Assembly: GCA_045605765.1 (NCBI GenBank)
Contig: JAZUQQ010000004.1
Location: forward strand, 172,373-236,372
Length of the DNA stretch: 64,000 nt
From: SIG672 sp045605765
GTDB taxonomy: Bacteria > Bacillota > Clostridia > Oscillospirales > CAG-272
Direction of reading: 5' to 3'
Part shown: positions 8,038 to 16,661 of the stretch, one piece after another
Layout: each line of letters begins with the position of its first letter
Position numbering within the stretch: the stretch's first letter is position 1
Made by a program: the position numbers and the translations under genes
The notes under the pieces: generated by a model
Seen by the model: only the letters and a program-made list of their open reading frames with translations
The model's database searches: none
Told to the model about the DNA's origin: nothing

Positions 8038-9393
8038 TCAAGAAACCCGCGAGAAAATCGAAGGATCAAGCGTGATCGCAACTTCGACGTTACCCTCGCC
8101 GCGTTCGACATTAAAGACCACCTCGTCGCCCTCGGAAAGAGACAAAATGAAATCGATCACGGTGAAGCGTCTGTTCACCTCGCGACTTACTCCGTTGCAG
8201 GACACAGAGACGATAGTATCTCCCACCTGCAATTTTCCGTAAGATGCAGAGCCTGCCTTAACTTCGGACACAACGACTTTTTCACGTATTACGGTCTTCA
8301 TGTTTTCTTCTTCAAACACCGAACAGACCTCGCTCGTCTTTATCGTAACCCCAAGAGTAGCTTTATAAACTCCGCTTCTTGCGTTTTTTTCATAGTTACT
8401 TATCACGTTTTCCGCAACACTGTAGGCAATATTTGACGGAATGGCGTATCCGATATTTTCTATCTCAGCCGATTCAAGCTTGGCGTTTACAATACCGATA
8501 AGATGACCGTCCTTATCAAAAAGTCCACCACCGCTGTTTCCGTGGTTTACCGGAGTATCAATGCGCATAAGACGCATTTCCGTGCTTCCGCCGCCGCTGA
8601 CCGCCTTAGTTTTAACGTATTCGGAATCTACGCTTATTATCCCCGATGTTACCGCAATTCCGTTGCTTTCGGGATTGCCTATCGCAAGAGCCAGCGAACC
8701 TGCCGCTACCCCATCAGAATTTGCAAGTGTCACCTCTGTAACGTTTGCACCTTTCAGTATATCGCTTCCATCAACTTTAAGTATTGCAAGATCGTGAGTT
8801 GCACTTCCACCGACAAACTTTGCATCAATCCGCATTTCATTATAGTGAAGTCCGTACAGATAAAGTTCGATCTTATTGCTTATACCGTTTTCCGTGATGC
8901 TGTCCACATCATACACAACGTGATAATTGGTTATTATGTAGGCATCTCCCTTTTCTTTGTCAAGCCTATAAACAACTCCTGCGCCCGATCCTGAGTATTC
9001 GCTGATTATCGGATCTTTAACTTGTCCTGCATACTGCTGCTTTTGAAAAGTGCAGAAAATGCTGACCGCAGATCGAACAGCAACTGCTGTCGCTTTCACT
9101 GTATCGCTTCCTAGTGAAACTCCATCCTTACCATCCTTACCATCCTTACCGTCCTTGCCGTCCTCACCGTTTTCTCCGTTTTCTCCGTTCACCCCGTCGA
9201 GTCCGTCTTGTCCGTCTTTGCCGTCAGAGCCTTTCAAGCTTTCAAGCCACTCTGTCTCGCTCCCCTCAAATCCGTTCCTTACAGCTATATCGTATGCAGA
9301 CTCTCCAACGCACGATACAAGGGAAAGTAGGAGAAAAACCAGCGCAAGAAGTAAAGAAGTAACTTTTTGCATAGGTATTTTAAAGCTTTTCAT
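8038..9393 (-). CDS. HtrA/DegP-like serine protease lipoprotein with a collagen-like segment
   Basis: The start at 9393 (MKSFKIP...) gives 451 residues with a GGTGG site upstream. A hydrophobic signal ends in the lipobox LVSC (Cys28). Residues 32-54 carry a short AYDIAVRNGFEGSETEWLES-type module, then 12 Gly-X-Y triplets (55-90, GKD/GEN rich). The trypsin-like domain follows with the catalytic triad His158 (TNYHVV), Asp201 (THDLAILKV) and Ser287 (HGNSGGG). A C-terminal PDZ-like domain ends the protein. It is probably a surface quality-control or processing protease held away from the membrane by a triple-helix stalk. The trimeric stalk is inferred. Confidence 0.88.
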   Translation of the reverse strand: MKSFKIPMQKVTSLLLALVFLLLSLVSCVGESAYDIAVRNGFEGSETEWLESLKGSDGKDGQDGLDGVNGENGENGEDGKDGKDGKDGKDGVSLGSDTVKATAVAVRSAVSIFCTFQKQQYAGQVKDPIISEYSGSGAGVVYRLDKEKGDAYIITNYHVVYDVDSITENGISNKIELYLYGLHYNEMRIDAKFVGGSATHDLAILKVDGSDILKGANVTEVTLANSDGVAAGSLALAIGNPESNGIAVTSGIISVDSEYVKTKAVSGGGSTEMRLMRIDTPVNHGNSGGGLFDKDGHLIGIVNAKLESAEIENIGYAIPSNIAYSVAENVISNYEKNARSGVYKATLGVTIKTSEVCSVFEEENMKTVIREKVVVSEVKAGSASYGKLQVGDTIVSVSCNGVSREVNRRFTVIDFILSLSEGDEVVFNVERGEGNVEVAITLDPSIFSRVS

Positions 9394-9446
9394 AAGCGCA
9401 CCACCATAAAATTTAGATTGATCATCAAAAATCATTCATTAAGATC

Positions 9447-9475
9447 ATTATAACATAAAAAAGGAGAAAACGCAA
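9447..9475 (-). promoter_or_regulatory. Promoter of the protease gene, overlapping the proS terminator
   Basis: Minus strand TTGCGT (9475-9470), 17 bases, TATAAT (9452-9447). The -35 box falls in the loop of the upstream terminator hairpin. Confidence 0.75.
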
Positions 9476-9490
9476 TATTTTCTCCTTTTA
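9459..9490 (-). terminator. Terminator of proS
   Basis: On the minus strand AAAAGGAGAAAA, a 7-base loop, TTTTCTCCTTTT and further Ts, about 20 bases after the proS stop codon. Confidence 0.8.
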
Positions 9491-9508
9491 AATATAATAC
9501 TTTTTATA

Positions 9509-10951
9509 TTAATATTGTCTGCCCCAGACTACCATATGCTTTGCCTTCTTACCGCAGCATACACAGGTATCCGAAATAGTTTCTTCCTCAAAAGGAATAC
9601 ATCTTGATTTCACGCCACCAGTAACCTCTTTGAGCTTATCCTCACACTCCGAGTCACCGCACCACATAGCGCGGATAAATCCGGACTTGTTTTCGGCAAT
9701 ATCGAGGAATTCCTCATAGCTATGCGCGGTAGAAAGCTTGGTATTGAGATTTTCAAGTGCTCTGTTATAAAGCTCGTCGTGAACCTTATCAAGCATTTTT
9801 CCGACCTCTTCCACGATATTATCGAGAGAAACGAAGGTCTTTTCGCCTGTAACACGCGAAACCAGTACGCAGGAATTGTTTTCGATATCTCTAGGTCCGA
9901 TTTCGAGACGCACGGGGACACCCTTCATCTCGTACTCGCTGAATTTCCAACCCGCAGAGTTGTCAGAGTCGTCGAGCTTTACTCTGTAATTCTTTGCCAG
10001 AAGTCTCTTTATCTCGTCTGCTTTTTCGAGAACTCCCTCTTTATGCTGTGCAATCGGAATGAGCGCCACCTGAACGGGAGCAACCTTCGGAGGAAGAATG
10101 AGTCCGTTATCGTCTCCGTGAGTCATAATGATAGCGCCTATCATTCTCGTGGAAACACCCCAAGAGGTCTGATGAGGATAACGTATCTTGTTCTCGCGGT
10201 CGGTAAAGGTAATATCGAACGCCTTAGCAAAGCCGTCTCCGAAGTAGTGCGAGGTTCCGCCTTGAAGCGCAACGCCGTTGTGCATCATAGGCTCAATGGT
10301 ATAGGTCTCAACTGCGCCCGCGAACTTTTCCTTATCGGTCTTTTTACCGCAGATAGCAGGAATAGCGAGGGTTTCTCTGTAAAAATCCTCGTAGCACTTG
10401 AGCATTCTGAGAGTTTCCTCTCTTGCCTCAGCCTCGGTCTCGTGCATAGTATGACCCTCCTGCCAGAGAAATTCCGAGGTTCGAAGGAAGGGACGGGTCG
10501 TCTTTTCCCATCTTACGACACTGCACCACTGATTATAAAGCTTGGGCAGATCGCGATAAGAATGAATGATATTCTTATAATGATCGCAGAAAAGTGTCTC
10601 GGAGGTGGGACGAACGATAAGTCTCTCGGAAAGAGTGTTCTGTCCTCCGATAGTAACTATCGCACACTCGGGAGCAAATCCCGCAACGTGATCCTTTTCC
10701 TTTTGAAGCAGACTTTCGGGAATAAACATCGGCATATATACGTTTTCGTGACCAAGCTCCTTGAAGCGTCTGTCAAGATCACTCTGGATATTTTCCCAGA
10801 TAGCATAGCCGTACGGACGGATTATCATACATCCCTTAACTCCCGAATAATCTACGAGTTCTGCTTTTTTAACGACGTCGGTATACCACTGTGCAAAATC
10901 GACGTCCATTGCGGTAATTTCGGATACCGCCTTTTTATTGTCCTTTGCCAT
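9509..10951 (-). CDS. proS: Prolyl-tRNA synthetase, archaeal/eukaryal type
   Basis: Class II synthetase of 480 residues charging tRNA-Pro. Motif 2 (VVRWEKTTRPFLRTSEFLWQE, core RPFLRTSEFLWQEGH) and motif 3 (GVSTRMIGAIIMTHGDD) are clear. It lacks the large editing insertion of bacterial-type ProRS and instead has the C-terminal zinc-binding extension (cysteines in AMWCGD, SRCIPFEE, DTCVCCGKKA) ending in a terminal tyrosine (WGRQY), the hallmark of the archaeal/eukaryal form that many Clostridia and Bacteroidetes use. There is no T-box leader: the promoter is only about 40 bases from the start. Confidence 0.96.
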   Translation of the reverse strand: MAKDNKKAVSEITAMDVDFAQWYTDVVKKAELVDYSGVKGCMIIRPYGYAIWENIQSDLDRRFKELGHENVYMPMFIPESLLQKEKDHVAGFAPECAIVTIGGQNTLSERLIVRPTSETLFCDHYKNIIHSYRDLPKLYNQWCSVVRWEKTTRPFLRTSEFLWQEGHTMHETEAEAREETLRMLKCYEDFYRETLAIPAICGKKTDKEKFAGAVETYTIEPMMHNGVALQGGTSHYFGDGFAKAFDITFTDRENKIRYPHQTSWGVSTRMIGAIIMTHGDDNGLILPPKVAPVQVALIPIAQHKEGVLEKADEIKRLLAKNYRVKLDDSDNSAGWKFSEYEMKGVPVRLEIGPRDIENNSCVLVSRVTGEKTFVSLDNIVEEVGKMLDKVHDELYNRALENLNTKLSTAHSYEEFLDIAENKSGFIRAMWCGDSECEDKLKEVTGGVKSRCIPFEEETISDTCVCCGKKAKHMVVWGRQY

Positions 10952-10990
10952 TTTAGATGCCTTTCTTTATATATCTTTTATAACTTTCTA

Positions 10991-11019
10991 ATTATATAAC
11001 CTTTTTTTCGATTTGTCAA
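10991..11019 (-). promoter_or_regulatory. Perfect-consensus promoter of proS
   Basis: Minus strand TTGACA (11019-11014), 17 bases, TATAAT (10996-10991). The short leader leaves no room for a T-box. Confidence 0.92.
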
Positions 11020-11057
11020 CTTATTGCCTGAATTTTCGTGAAATTATCGGAAAATTC

Positions 11058-13424
11058 TTACCAGAGCTCAACGTCCCAGCTTGCAAGATAGCGACTGAAA
11101 AGTATTTCGTCCCAGTCGTTGACTGTTCCGTTTTTATCAAAATCAAGGGCCTCAACGCATATATCGATCTCCCAACCTGCAAGATATCTGCCGAGCAGGA
11201 TACAGTCCCAATCGCTTGCGAGTCCATTTCCATCAGCATCACCTTTGATCGTGAACGAGTAGGAAAGAAGTGTTTTACTGCCCTCAAAAAGCACGAGAGA
11301 TGCACCCGATCCGACAAAGTCGTCAGCAGAAAGAGTATTTCCGTTTTTGTCTATTATCTTAACATCTTGCGAATTTTGTATCTTAGCAAGAATATCCGAC
11401 ACCCTAGTGTTTACTACTATCCCTTCTACCGATTTCGTACCCGTGTTCAGTCGAAGTGTATCCGTAACGATCTCGGTTTTGAGAACCGCTATACTCTTTG
11501 TCTCGTATGACGCGCATCTTTGGCAGTCTCTTCGGCTCGTACCTTTTTTAAGATAAGTCGGTTCGTTTTTTATATACCACTCGCCGTAGCTGTGTCCTTT
11601 TGCCTGTATAGACTGGGTTTTCACCTTTGCCGAGCAGACTGTGCAAAGCACCGCCTTCTCGCCCGTCTTGGTGCAGGTCGGCTCTTTTACCGTTTGCCAA
11701 TCATTTTCATCGTAGGTATGGTGCGCTTTTGTTATATCCTCGTCCACCTTTACCGAGCAAACTGTACAGCTTTTAACTCTTACTCCGTCGACCGTACAGG
11801 AGACTGTCGAAAGAGTCTCCCACTCTCCCGCAGTATGACCCTTTGCGGTAACGACCCTCGTTTCAACGTGTGCCTGACATTTCGAACAAATTATTGCTTC
11901 AAGCCCGTCCTCGGTACAGCTCACGGGCGTGATCGTCACAAAATTTCCCACCTCATAGGCATGTCCGCTCGTACGCTCAACTATTTCGGTCTCAGTAGCG
12001 TCTCCGCAGTTTTGGCATATTTTCCCGATAACGTGATCGGTCGTACAGGAAAGAGTGCTTACAGTCTGCTTTTCGCTCGAATATTTGTGTCCGAGCTTAG
12101 TTTGATAGACTCGGCTTTCGCTAACGAATCCGCAGTTATCACAGCAAAGTCCCTCTATGCCGTCCTGCGTACAGTTTACCTCTCTGACTATCTTCCATAT
12201 CGCGTTTTTATAAGAATGTCCGTTACGGCAGGCGTATTCCATACGGGGAATGTTATGTGCATCCGCATAAGATGCGGCGTAAGATCCTGCGGAGCAGTAT
12301 ATCATTTCAAGAGAAGAGTTTGTAAAAGCGTTTTTCGCTATATTCTTTACCGTATTTGGAATATATATCGTCTTAAGATTTGTATTTCCGTAAAACGCGC
12401 CGTCTGCGATCGTTGACAGCTGATAAACGTAGTCTCCCGACTTTATGTATCTGCTGAGATATACGTTGCCATCTCCGAGACCGTCGTAAAGAGCGTTTCC
12501 ATTATCCGAGCTCGGCACACCCGCGATTATAGTCTTGTAAGCGGTGCCGTAGGTATATTTAACTCCCTGTCCGTCGATCATATCCTCATTTAAGACGACT
12601 GCCTGTTCGATAGGTATAATGTAGGATGTGCTTACCCAACCGAAATATGCTCCGTAAGGAGTACACGCCCATTTGCCGTTACTCGAGATCTGTGTGACCG
12701 GAATTATTACCGTGTTTTCGATCGATCCTATCGGCTTTTGAGCAGTCGACGCGGTAGGACGAACGTTAAGCTCGCTCGAATCTACCGAAACGAAATAATA
12801 TTTAAGCGTGGGATCTTGCAGATTTATCTTGCTGTTGAAGAGATTTGCCTCTCTCGTCCTGCGCGCTACGAGCGCGTCGAGAATCTGTCCGCCTGCGGTA
12901 ACTCGTTTAAGAAATGCATCGGTTATCTCGGCTTCGGTCCAGTTTCCTTCTATAAGCACCTTTTTGACCGCAAAATCATCAACAGACTGATTCCAGATAT
13001 ATTGACCACAGTTATACGAAAGACTGACGAGCGCATCAAACTGATTCTGATTTAAAGTAATTCCGTAGTTCTTAATAAATTTGTTTACAGCGTTTACATA
13101 TTTGGGCATTCTGCTCTTTATAAGCGCAGTTGCCTCGATCTCGGTGATCCCGTTAGGGTACTCGTTTTCTCCGCAGCTCGTTCCGTAGCCTATCGTCCAT
13201 TGACTGTAATCCCAATATGCAAACGCATCAAAGCCCTCAAAAGACTTTATCATTTCAAGTCCGAAGGAGCTGAGCTCCATAGGGACGAAAACGTTTTCGT
13301 CGGTCGTACTTTCCTCAGTTACCGTCTGTACGGTATCCCCGGTCTGCTCGGTAGCAAAGCTCAGCGAAATGCAGGACTGCGAAACTATAAGTATCGTCAG
13401 AATTATGGAAATAAATCTTTTCAT
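11058..13424 (-). CDS. Secreted modular lysozyme (GH24-like) with SH3, Cys-rich repeats and a dockerin-like tail
   Basis: A 788-residue exported protein. Residues 1-24 form a signal peptide ending SLSFA. Residues about 50-200 match phage-type GH24 lysozyme, with Glu63, Asp72 and Thr77 (SFEGFDAFAY, WDYSQWTIGYGT) in the E-8-D-5-T catalytic layout. An SH3-like domain follows (ELNVRPTAS ... GYFGWVS-type, about 215-270), then one BspA-like leucine-rich repeat (NTNLKTIYIPNTVKNIAKNAF). Six units with CT-x-x-G, C-x-x-C and A-x-GH motifs span about 410-650. Residues 728-788 hold two Ca-binding dockerin type I loops (GDADGNGLASDWD, DFDKNGTVNDWD). The promoter is strong. Confidence 0.87.
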   Translation of the reverse strand: MKRFISIILTILIVSQSCISLSFATEQTGDTVQTVTEESTTDENVFVPMELSSFGLEMIKSFEGFDAFAYWDYSQWTIGYGTSCGENEYPNGITEIEATALIKSRMPKYVNAVNKFIKNYGITLNQNQFDALVSLSYNCGQYIWNQSVDDFAVKKVLIEGNWTEAEITDAFLKRVTAGGQILDALVARRTREANLFNSKINLQDPTLKYYFVSVDSSELNVRPTASTAQKPIGSIENTVIIPVTQISSNGKWACTPYGAYFGWVSTSYIIPIEQAVVLNEDMIDGQGVKYTYGTAYKTIIAGVPSSDNGNALYDGLGDGNVYLSRYIKSGDYVYQLSTIADGAFYGNTNLKTIYIPNTVKNIAKNAFTNSSLEMIYCSAGSYAASYADAHNIPRMEYACRNGHSYKNAIWKIVREVNCTQDGIEGLCCDNCGFVSESRVYQTKLGHKYSSEKQTVSTLSCTTDHVIGKICQNCGDATETEIVERTSGHAYEVGNFVTITPVSCTEDGLEAIICSKCQAHVETRVVTAKGHTAGEWETLSTVSCTVDGVRVKSCTVCSVKVDEDITKAHHTYDENDWQTVKEPTCTKTGEKAVLCTVCSAKVKTQSIQAKGHSYGEWYIKNEPTYLKKGTSRRDCQRCASYETKSIAVLKTEIVTDTLRLNTGTKSVEGIVVNTRVSDILAKIQNSQDVKIIDKNGNTLSADDFVGSGASLVLFEGSKTLLSYSFTIKGDADGNGLASDWDCILLGRYLAGWEIDICVEALDFDKNGTVNDWDEILFSRYLASWDVELW

Positions 13425-13510
13425 AATATGATCGTCCTTTCTTCAAAACGCCCGATTTTCAGCTTTCTCGGCGTTACATTACGTTTTGGGCTTTTTCGCC
13501 ATTTTATATG

Positions 13511-13539
13511 ATTATACCATACACAGAGTGTTTTGTCAA
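13511..13539 (-). promoter_or_regulatory. Perfect-consensus promoter of the lysozyme gene
   Basis: Minus strand TTGACA (13539-13534), 17 bases, TATAAT (13516-13511), leaving a leader of about 80 bases. Confidence 0.9.
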
Positions 13540-13586
13540 ATCCTTTTAGTCGCGTTTTTTCGTTTTTATTCCCCATTTTGACGAAA

Positions 13587-13611
13587 AAAATCTGCCAAAA
13601 GGCAGATTTTT
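13587..13611 (-). terminator. Terminator after the glycerophosphodiesterase gene
   Basis: AAAATCTGCC-AAAA-GGCAGATTTT, with T-runs on both strands, 9 bases beyond the stop codon at 13620. It closes the AraC-HAD-MFS-GDPD operon. Confidence 0.88.
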
Positions 13612-13619
13612 GAGGCTTT

Positions 13620-14450
13620 TTACTTTTCTCTCGGATCAAATCCGTCAAATATGATGCCCGCTCCGACGCTCTCGGCTTTTTCGAGCGTTGTTTTATCCTT
13701 CACCGTCCAGAGAAACTCAGTTGGCGAGTAAAGCGCGCGGCAGAGCGAGAACGAGAAGTCCTCTCTGTCCTCGTGTGCATATGCAATAAAGTCGGGCTTT
13801 GTGAGGAAATTCGTGAGCAGATTTTTAAGCACGAAGTTTTTTATTTTCGAAAATCCCTTATCCGTTCTGCGAACGTCACAGGAAAGCTGACCGCGCATTA
13901 CGTCGGGGGATATTTTTTTAAGTGCAAGCAGAACGTCAGGATAGAAGGACTCGATGCAGAAGACGCCGCTATATCCTTCGAGCGCATCTATCACCTTCGC
14001 GGCGATCTCACCTGCGTTCCCGTCATCAGTCTTGATCTCGACTATCATGGGCACTCTGCCCGCGTTCAGTGCGAGGACCTCTTCAAAGAGCGGTATATTT
14101 TCGCGCGTTCCTTCGAGTGGGTAAGAGGCAATCTCGTCATAAGTCACTTTCGACACGTCGATATCGACGTCCGCAGTTCTCAAAAGACTCGAATCGTGTA
14201 TGACCGCAAGCTTTTTGTCGGCGGTAAGGTGAACGTCAAGCTCAAAGCCGTAGCCATTATCTATCGCCGCTCTGAATGCGGCAAGTGAGTTTTCGGGAAT
14301 ATTCTTTTCACTTGAAAACAAGCCTCTGTGAGCGTAGCGGTATTTTTTTATTTCTTCTGTCAGAGCGTGCTTTCTCGACGTCGGTTTTATTGCAAGAACG
14401 AAAAGAAGCGTAAGGACAAGAACCGCAATAGCTACTCCTAAAAAGGGCAT
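13620..14450 (-). CDS. Glycerophosphodiester phosphodiesterase, membrane-anchored
   Basis: A 276-residue GDPD-family protein. An N-terminal membrane helix (residues 3-20) precedes the TIM-barrel catalytic domain with RYAHRGLFSSEKNIPENSLAAF (core AHRG and PENS), GFELDVHLTADKKLAVIHD and MIVEIK, which hold the metal and acid/base residues (HR, E-x-D, H, E-x-K). It cleaves glycerophosphodiesters to glycerol-3-phosphate and an alcohol. Its ATG overlaps the stop of the MFS gene (TGATG), and a GGAGG site lies inside that gene, so the two are translationally coupled. Confidence 0.9.
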   Translation of the reverse strand: MPFLGVAIAVLVLTLLFVLAIKPTSRKHALTEEIKKYRYAHRGLFSSEKNIPENSLAAFRAAIDNGYGFELDVHLTADKKLAVIHDSSLLRTADVDIDVSKVTYDEIASYPLEGTRENIPLFEEVLALNAGRVPMIVEIKTDDGNAGEIAAKVIDALEGYSGVFCIESFYPDVLLALKKISPDVMRGQLSCDVRRTDKGFSKIKNFVLKNLLTNFLTKPDFIAYAHEDREDFSFSLCRALYSPTEFLWTVKDKTTLEKAESVGAGIIFDGFDPREK

Positions 14451-15853
14451 CAGTCTTCGCCTCCCGCAAGAGCTTCAAGCGCAGTCTGTTTTGCATCGGG
14501 ACGGCTATCACCGTGCTTTACACAAAGCATAGTCAGGAAGGAGATCGCCACACAAAGAGCGGCATACGGGAAAAGAAGCTTGTAGCTAACGTTGAGAAAA
14601 ACTCCTGAAAGTACGGGGGTTATTACCTGTGCTGCCATCGAGAATGCGTAGTAATATCCCGTGTATTTCCCAATATCGCTGCCTCGGCTCATCTCAACGA
14701 CCATCGGGAAGGAGTTTACGTTTATTGATGCCCAAGCAATACCAACGAGCGCAAAAACTATATTTATGTACCAAGCAAATTTGCAGAATCCCGCAACAAG
14801 GAAGCAGATAGCAAGAAGAGCAACTCCGAAGAGTATCGTCTTTTTACGTCCGATCTTACTCGAAATGATACCGATCGGAACGAACGAAAAGAGTGCAACG
14901 CCCATAGCTATCATAAGACACATAGCAGTCGTAGAGTCGGTAAGCTGCCATACCTCTACCGAATATCTCGAAAGCGCAGAGGTGACCGCGTTATATCCCA
15001 TATACCAGAAGGCTACCGAAAGAAGCATAAAGACAAGGCTTCTGAGAACGTCCTTCGGCATCTTTTTGCCTACGTTTTCATCGGTCGGTTCTTCGTCGGC
15101 AATACCGTGTGCGCGTTCCAAGGCTTCTCTCTCGGCAACGAACTTGTTTTCCTTAACGAAAACGAGAAGAACCACGACCGAGAGTATCATTATAACGCCA
15201 AGTATTGCAAAAACTGCTGTATAATCGGGATTTATTCTCGTAAAGCTATCGTTTACTCCGAAATAGGTTTCTTCGCAGGAAGGACAGAAAACGTTCTGTA
15301 CTCCGCTTCCGAGATTATCCACCGAATGTCCTGTGGGGCAGACATAGGTGTATTTCGAGGTATCGAATATCATAATGAGTACAAGGGTGATAAGTCCGCC
15401 GACCGAGCCGAGCAGGTTTATTATAGCGTTGCCCTTCGAGCGAAGAGGCTTGGGAGTAACGTCAGGCATAAGCGAAACGGCAGGAGAGCGGAATGTGCTC
15501 ATAGCAACGAGCGCAAGGAAGAGTGCCGCGATAAACAAAACGAGGTTCTTATGATTTGCGGCAAACGGCATAAGCATCATAAAGACGACTGCCGCCATAG
15601 TTCCAAATACTATGTAGGGCATACGCTTGCCTATATTCGTGTGCGTTTTATCAGAAAGCGCGCCGAAGATCGGGAGCATAAAGAGGGCAAAAATGTTATC
15701 GAGCGCCATGACTCCGCCTGAAAATACCTCGTTATTTATACCGAACGTGTATTTGAGAAGTAGGGGTACGACCGCATCATAGAGCTGCCAAAAGGCACAT
15801 ATTGCCATAAAGGCAAATCCAACAATTACAGTTCTTTTTGTGTTAAGCTTCAT
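14450..15853 (-). CDS. MFS/GPH-type sugar transporter with a cysteine-bearing loop
   Basis: A 467-residue, about 12-helix permease with the major-facilitator loop 2-3 signature (FGALSDKTHTNIGKRMPY), resembling the SLC45/GPH cation-sugar symporter group. Between helices 5 and 6 it carries an insertion with CPTGH (Cys172) and CPSC (Cys190, Cys193), unusual in the family and possibly a metal site. Its start lies one base beyond the stop of the HAD gene, and its end overlaps the GDPD start, so all are in one operon under the AraC gene. The substrate is unknown; a sugar or glycoside is likely from context. Confidence 0.85.
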   Translation of the reverse strand: MKLNTKRTVIVGFAFMAICAFWQLYDAVVPLLLKYTFGINNEVFSGGVMALDNIFALFMLPIFGALSDKTHTNIGKRMPYIVFGTMAAVVFMMLMPFAANHKNLVLFIAALFLALVAMSTFRSPAVSLMPDVTPKPLRSKGNAIINLLGSVGGLITLVLIMIFDTSKYTYVCPTGHSVDNLGSGVQNVFCPSCEETYFGVNDSFTRINPDYTAVFAILGVIMILSVVVLLVFVKENKFVAEREALERAHGIADEEPTDENVGKKMPKDVLRSLVFMLLSVAFWYMGYNAVTSALSRYSVEVWQLTDSTTAMCLMIAMGVALFSFVPIGIISSKIGRKKTILFGVALLAICFLVAGFCKFAWYINIVFALVGIAWASINVNSFPMVVEMSRGSDIGKYTGYYYAFSMAAQVITPVLSGVFLNVSYKLLFPYAALCVAISFLTMLCVKHGDSRPDAKQTALEALAGGED

Positions 15854-15854
15854 C

Positions 15855-16661
15855 TTAAAGGACTTCCTTTCTCAGGTATTTATCATATACTTTCCCTATA
15901 TTTTCACATATTACAGTCGGTTTTATCTCACTTTTTTCAGCATCTTCTGCAGTTGTCTCGCCCGAAAGCACGAGAACGGTATCTATACCCGCATTCACGC
16001 CGCAGGCGATGTCTGTATAAATCCTGTCACCTATCATAACGGTCTCATCGGGAACAACTCCGCAGACCTCCATCGCACAATACACCATTTCAGGCTTCGG
16101 CTTACCTATCACAGTTGGTACCTTGCCCGTCGCTATCGTGAGCATCTGACAGACCGATCCGCAATCGGGTACGTATCCGTATTCGGTTGGGCAGACCCAA
16201 TCCGGGTGGGTTGCAATAAATTCTGCGCCGTCAAACAGCAGCTTCGATGCGTCTTCAAGCTTTTGAAAGGTAAGTTCGGTATCAAATCCGCAGAGCAGTA
16301 CGGGGGTCCCATTCTCATACTCGTCGGTAATATTGAGTCCCGCCTCGGTCAGCTGTTTTTTGAACGACTCAGTCCCGAATGCGTATATCCTTTTATCCTT
16401 ATATCCGTTTTTGAGAAGATATAAGATCGTTGCCTCAGTCGAGGAGAAAAAATCCCTCGGCTCAGCCTTTATACCGAGTCTTCCGAGCTTCTCAACGTAT
16501 GAATCCGCGCTCTTGGAAGAATTGTTCGTCAGGAACATATACCTTCCTCCCCGTTCTTTAATAAGTGATAGAAACTCTGTTACCTTATCAAAAAGTCGGT
16601 TTCCAAGATATAGAGTTCCGTCCATATCGAGCAAAAACAATTTTTTATTTTTTATATCCAT
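15855..16661 (-). CDS. HAD-IIA family hydrolase (NagD/PGP-like phosphatase)
   Basis: A 268-residue phosphatase. Motif I is DMDGTLYLG (residues 12-20), motif II FLTNNSSKS (43-51), and motifs III/IV appear as KPKPEM and MIGDRIYTDI. The cap between motifs II and III is of the C2a type seen in NagD and phosphoglycolate or p-nitrophenyl phosphatases. Substrate unknown, probably a small sugar phosphate or nucleotide. It overlaps the 3' end of the AraC gene by 17 bases and has an AAAGGAAA site. Confidence 0.88.
   Translation of the reverse strand: MDIKNKKLFLLDMDGTLYLGNRLFDKVTEFLSLIKERGGRYMFLTNNSSKSADSYVEKLGRLGIKAEPRDFFSSTEATILYLLKNGYKDKRIYAFGTESFKKQLTEAGLNITDEYENGTPVLLCGFDTELTFQKLEDASKLLFDGAEFIATHPDWVCPTEYGYVPDCGSVCQMLTIATGKVPTVIGKPKPEMVYCAMEVCGVVPDETVMIGDRIYTDIACGVNAGIDTVLVLSGETTAEDAEKSEIKPTVICENIGKVYDKYLRKEVL

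Noticed and set aside
9119..9232. Tandem repeats at the 5' part of the protease gene considered as a CRISPR or minisatellite
   Set aside because: They are 9-base codon repeats encoding Gly-X-Y triplets in frame.
9722..10999. 425-codon plus-strand frame
   Set aside because: Antisense to proS; no motifs, no ribosome site.
10952..11057. T-box leader for proS
   Set aside because: The promoter lies about 40 bases from the start codon, too short for a T-box.
13421..13648. 75-codon minus-strand frame upstream of the lysozyme
   Set aside because: It spans the lysozyme promoter and a terminator, and its composition is not protein-like.
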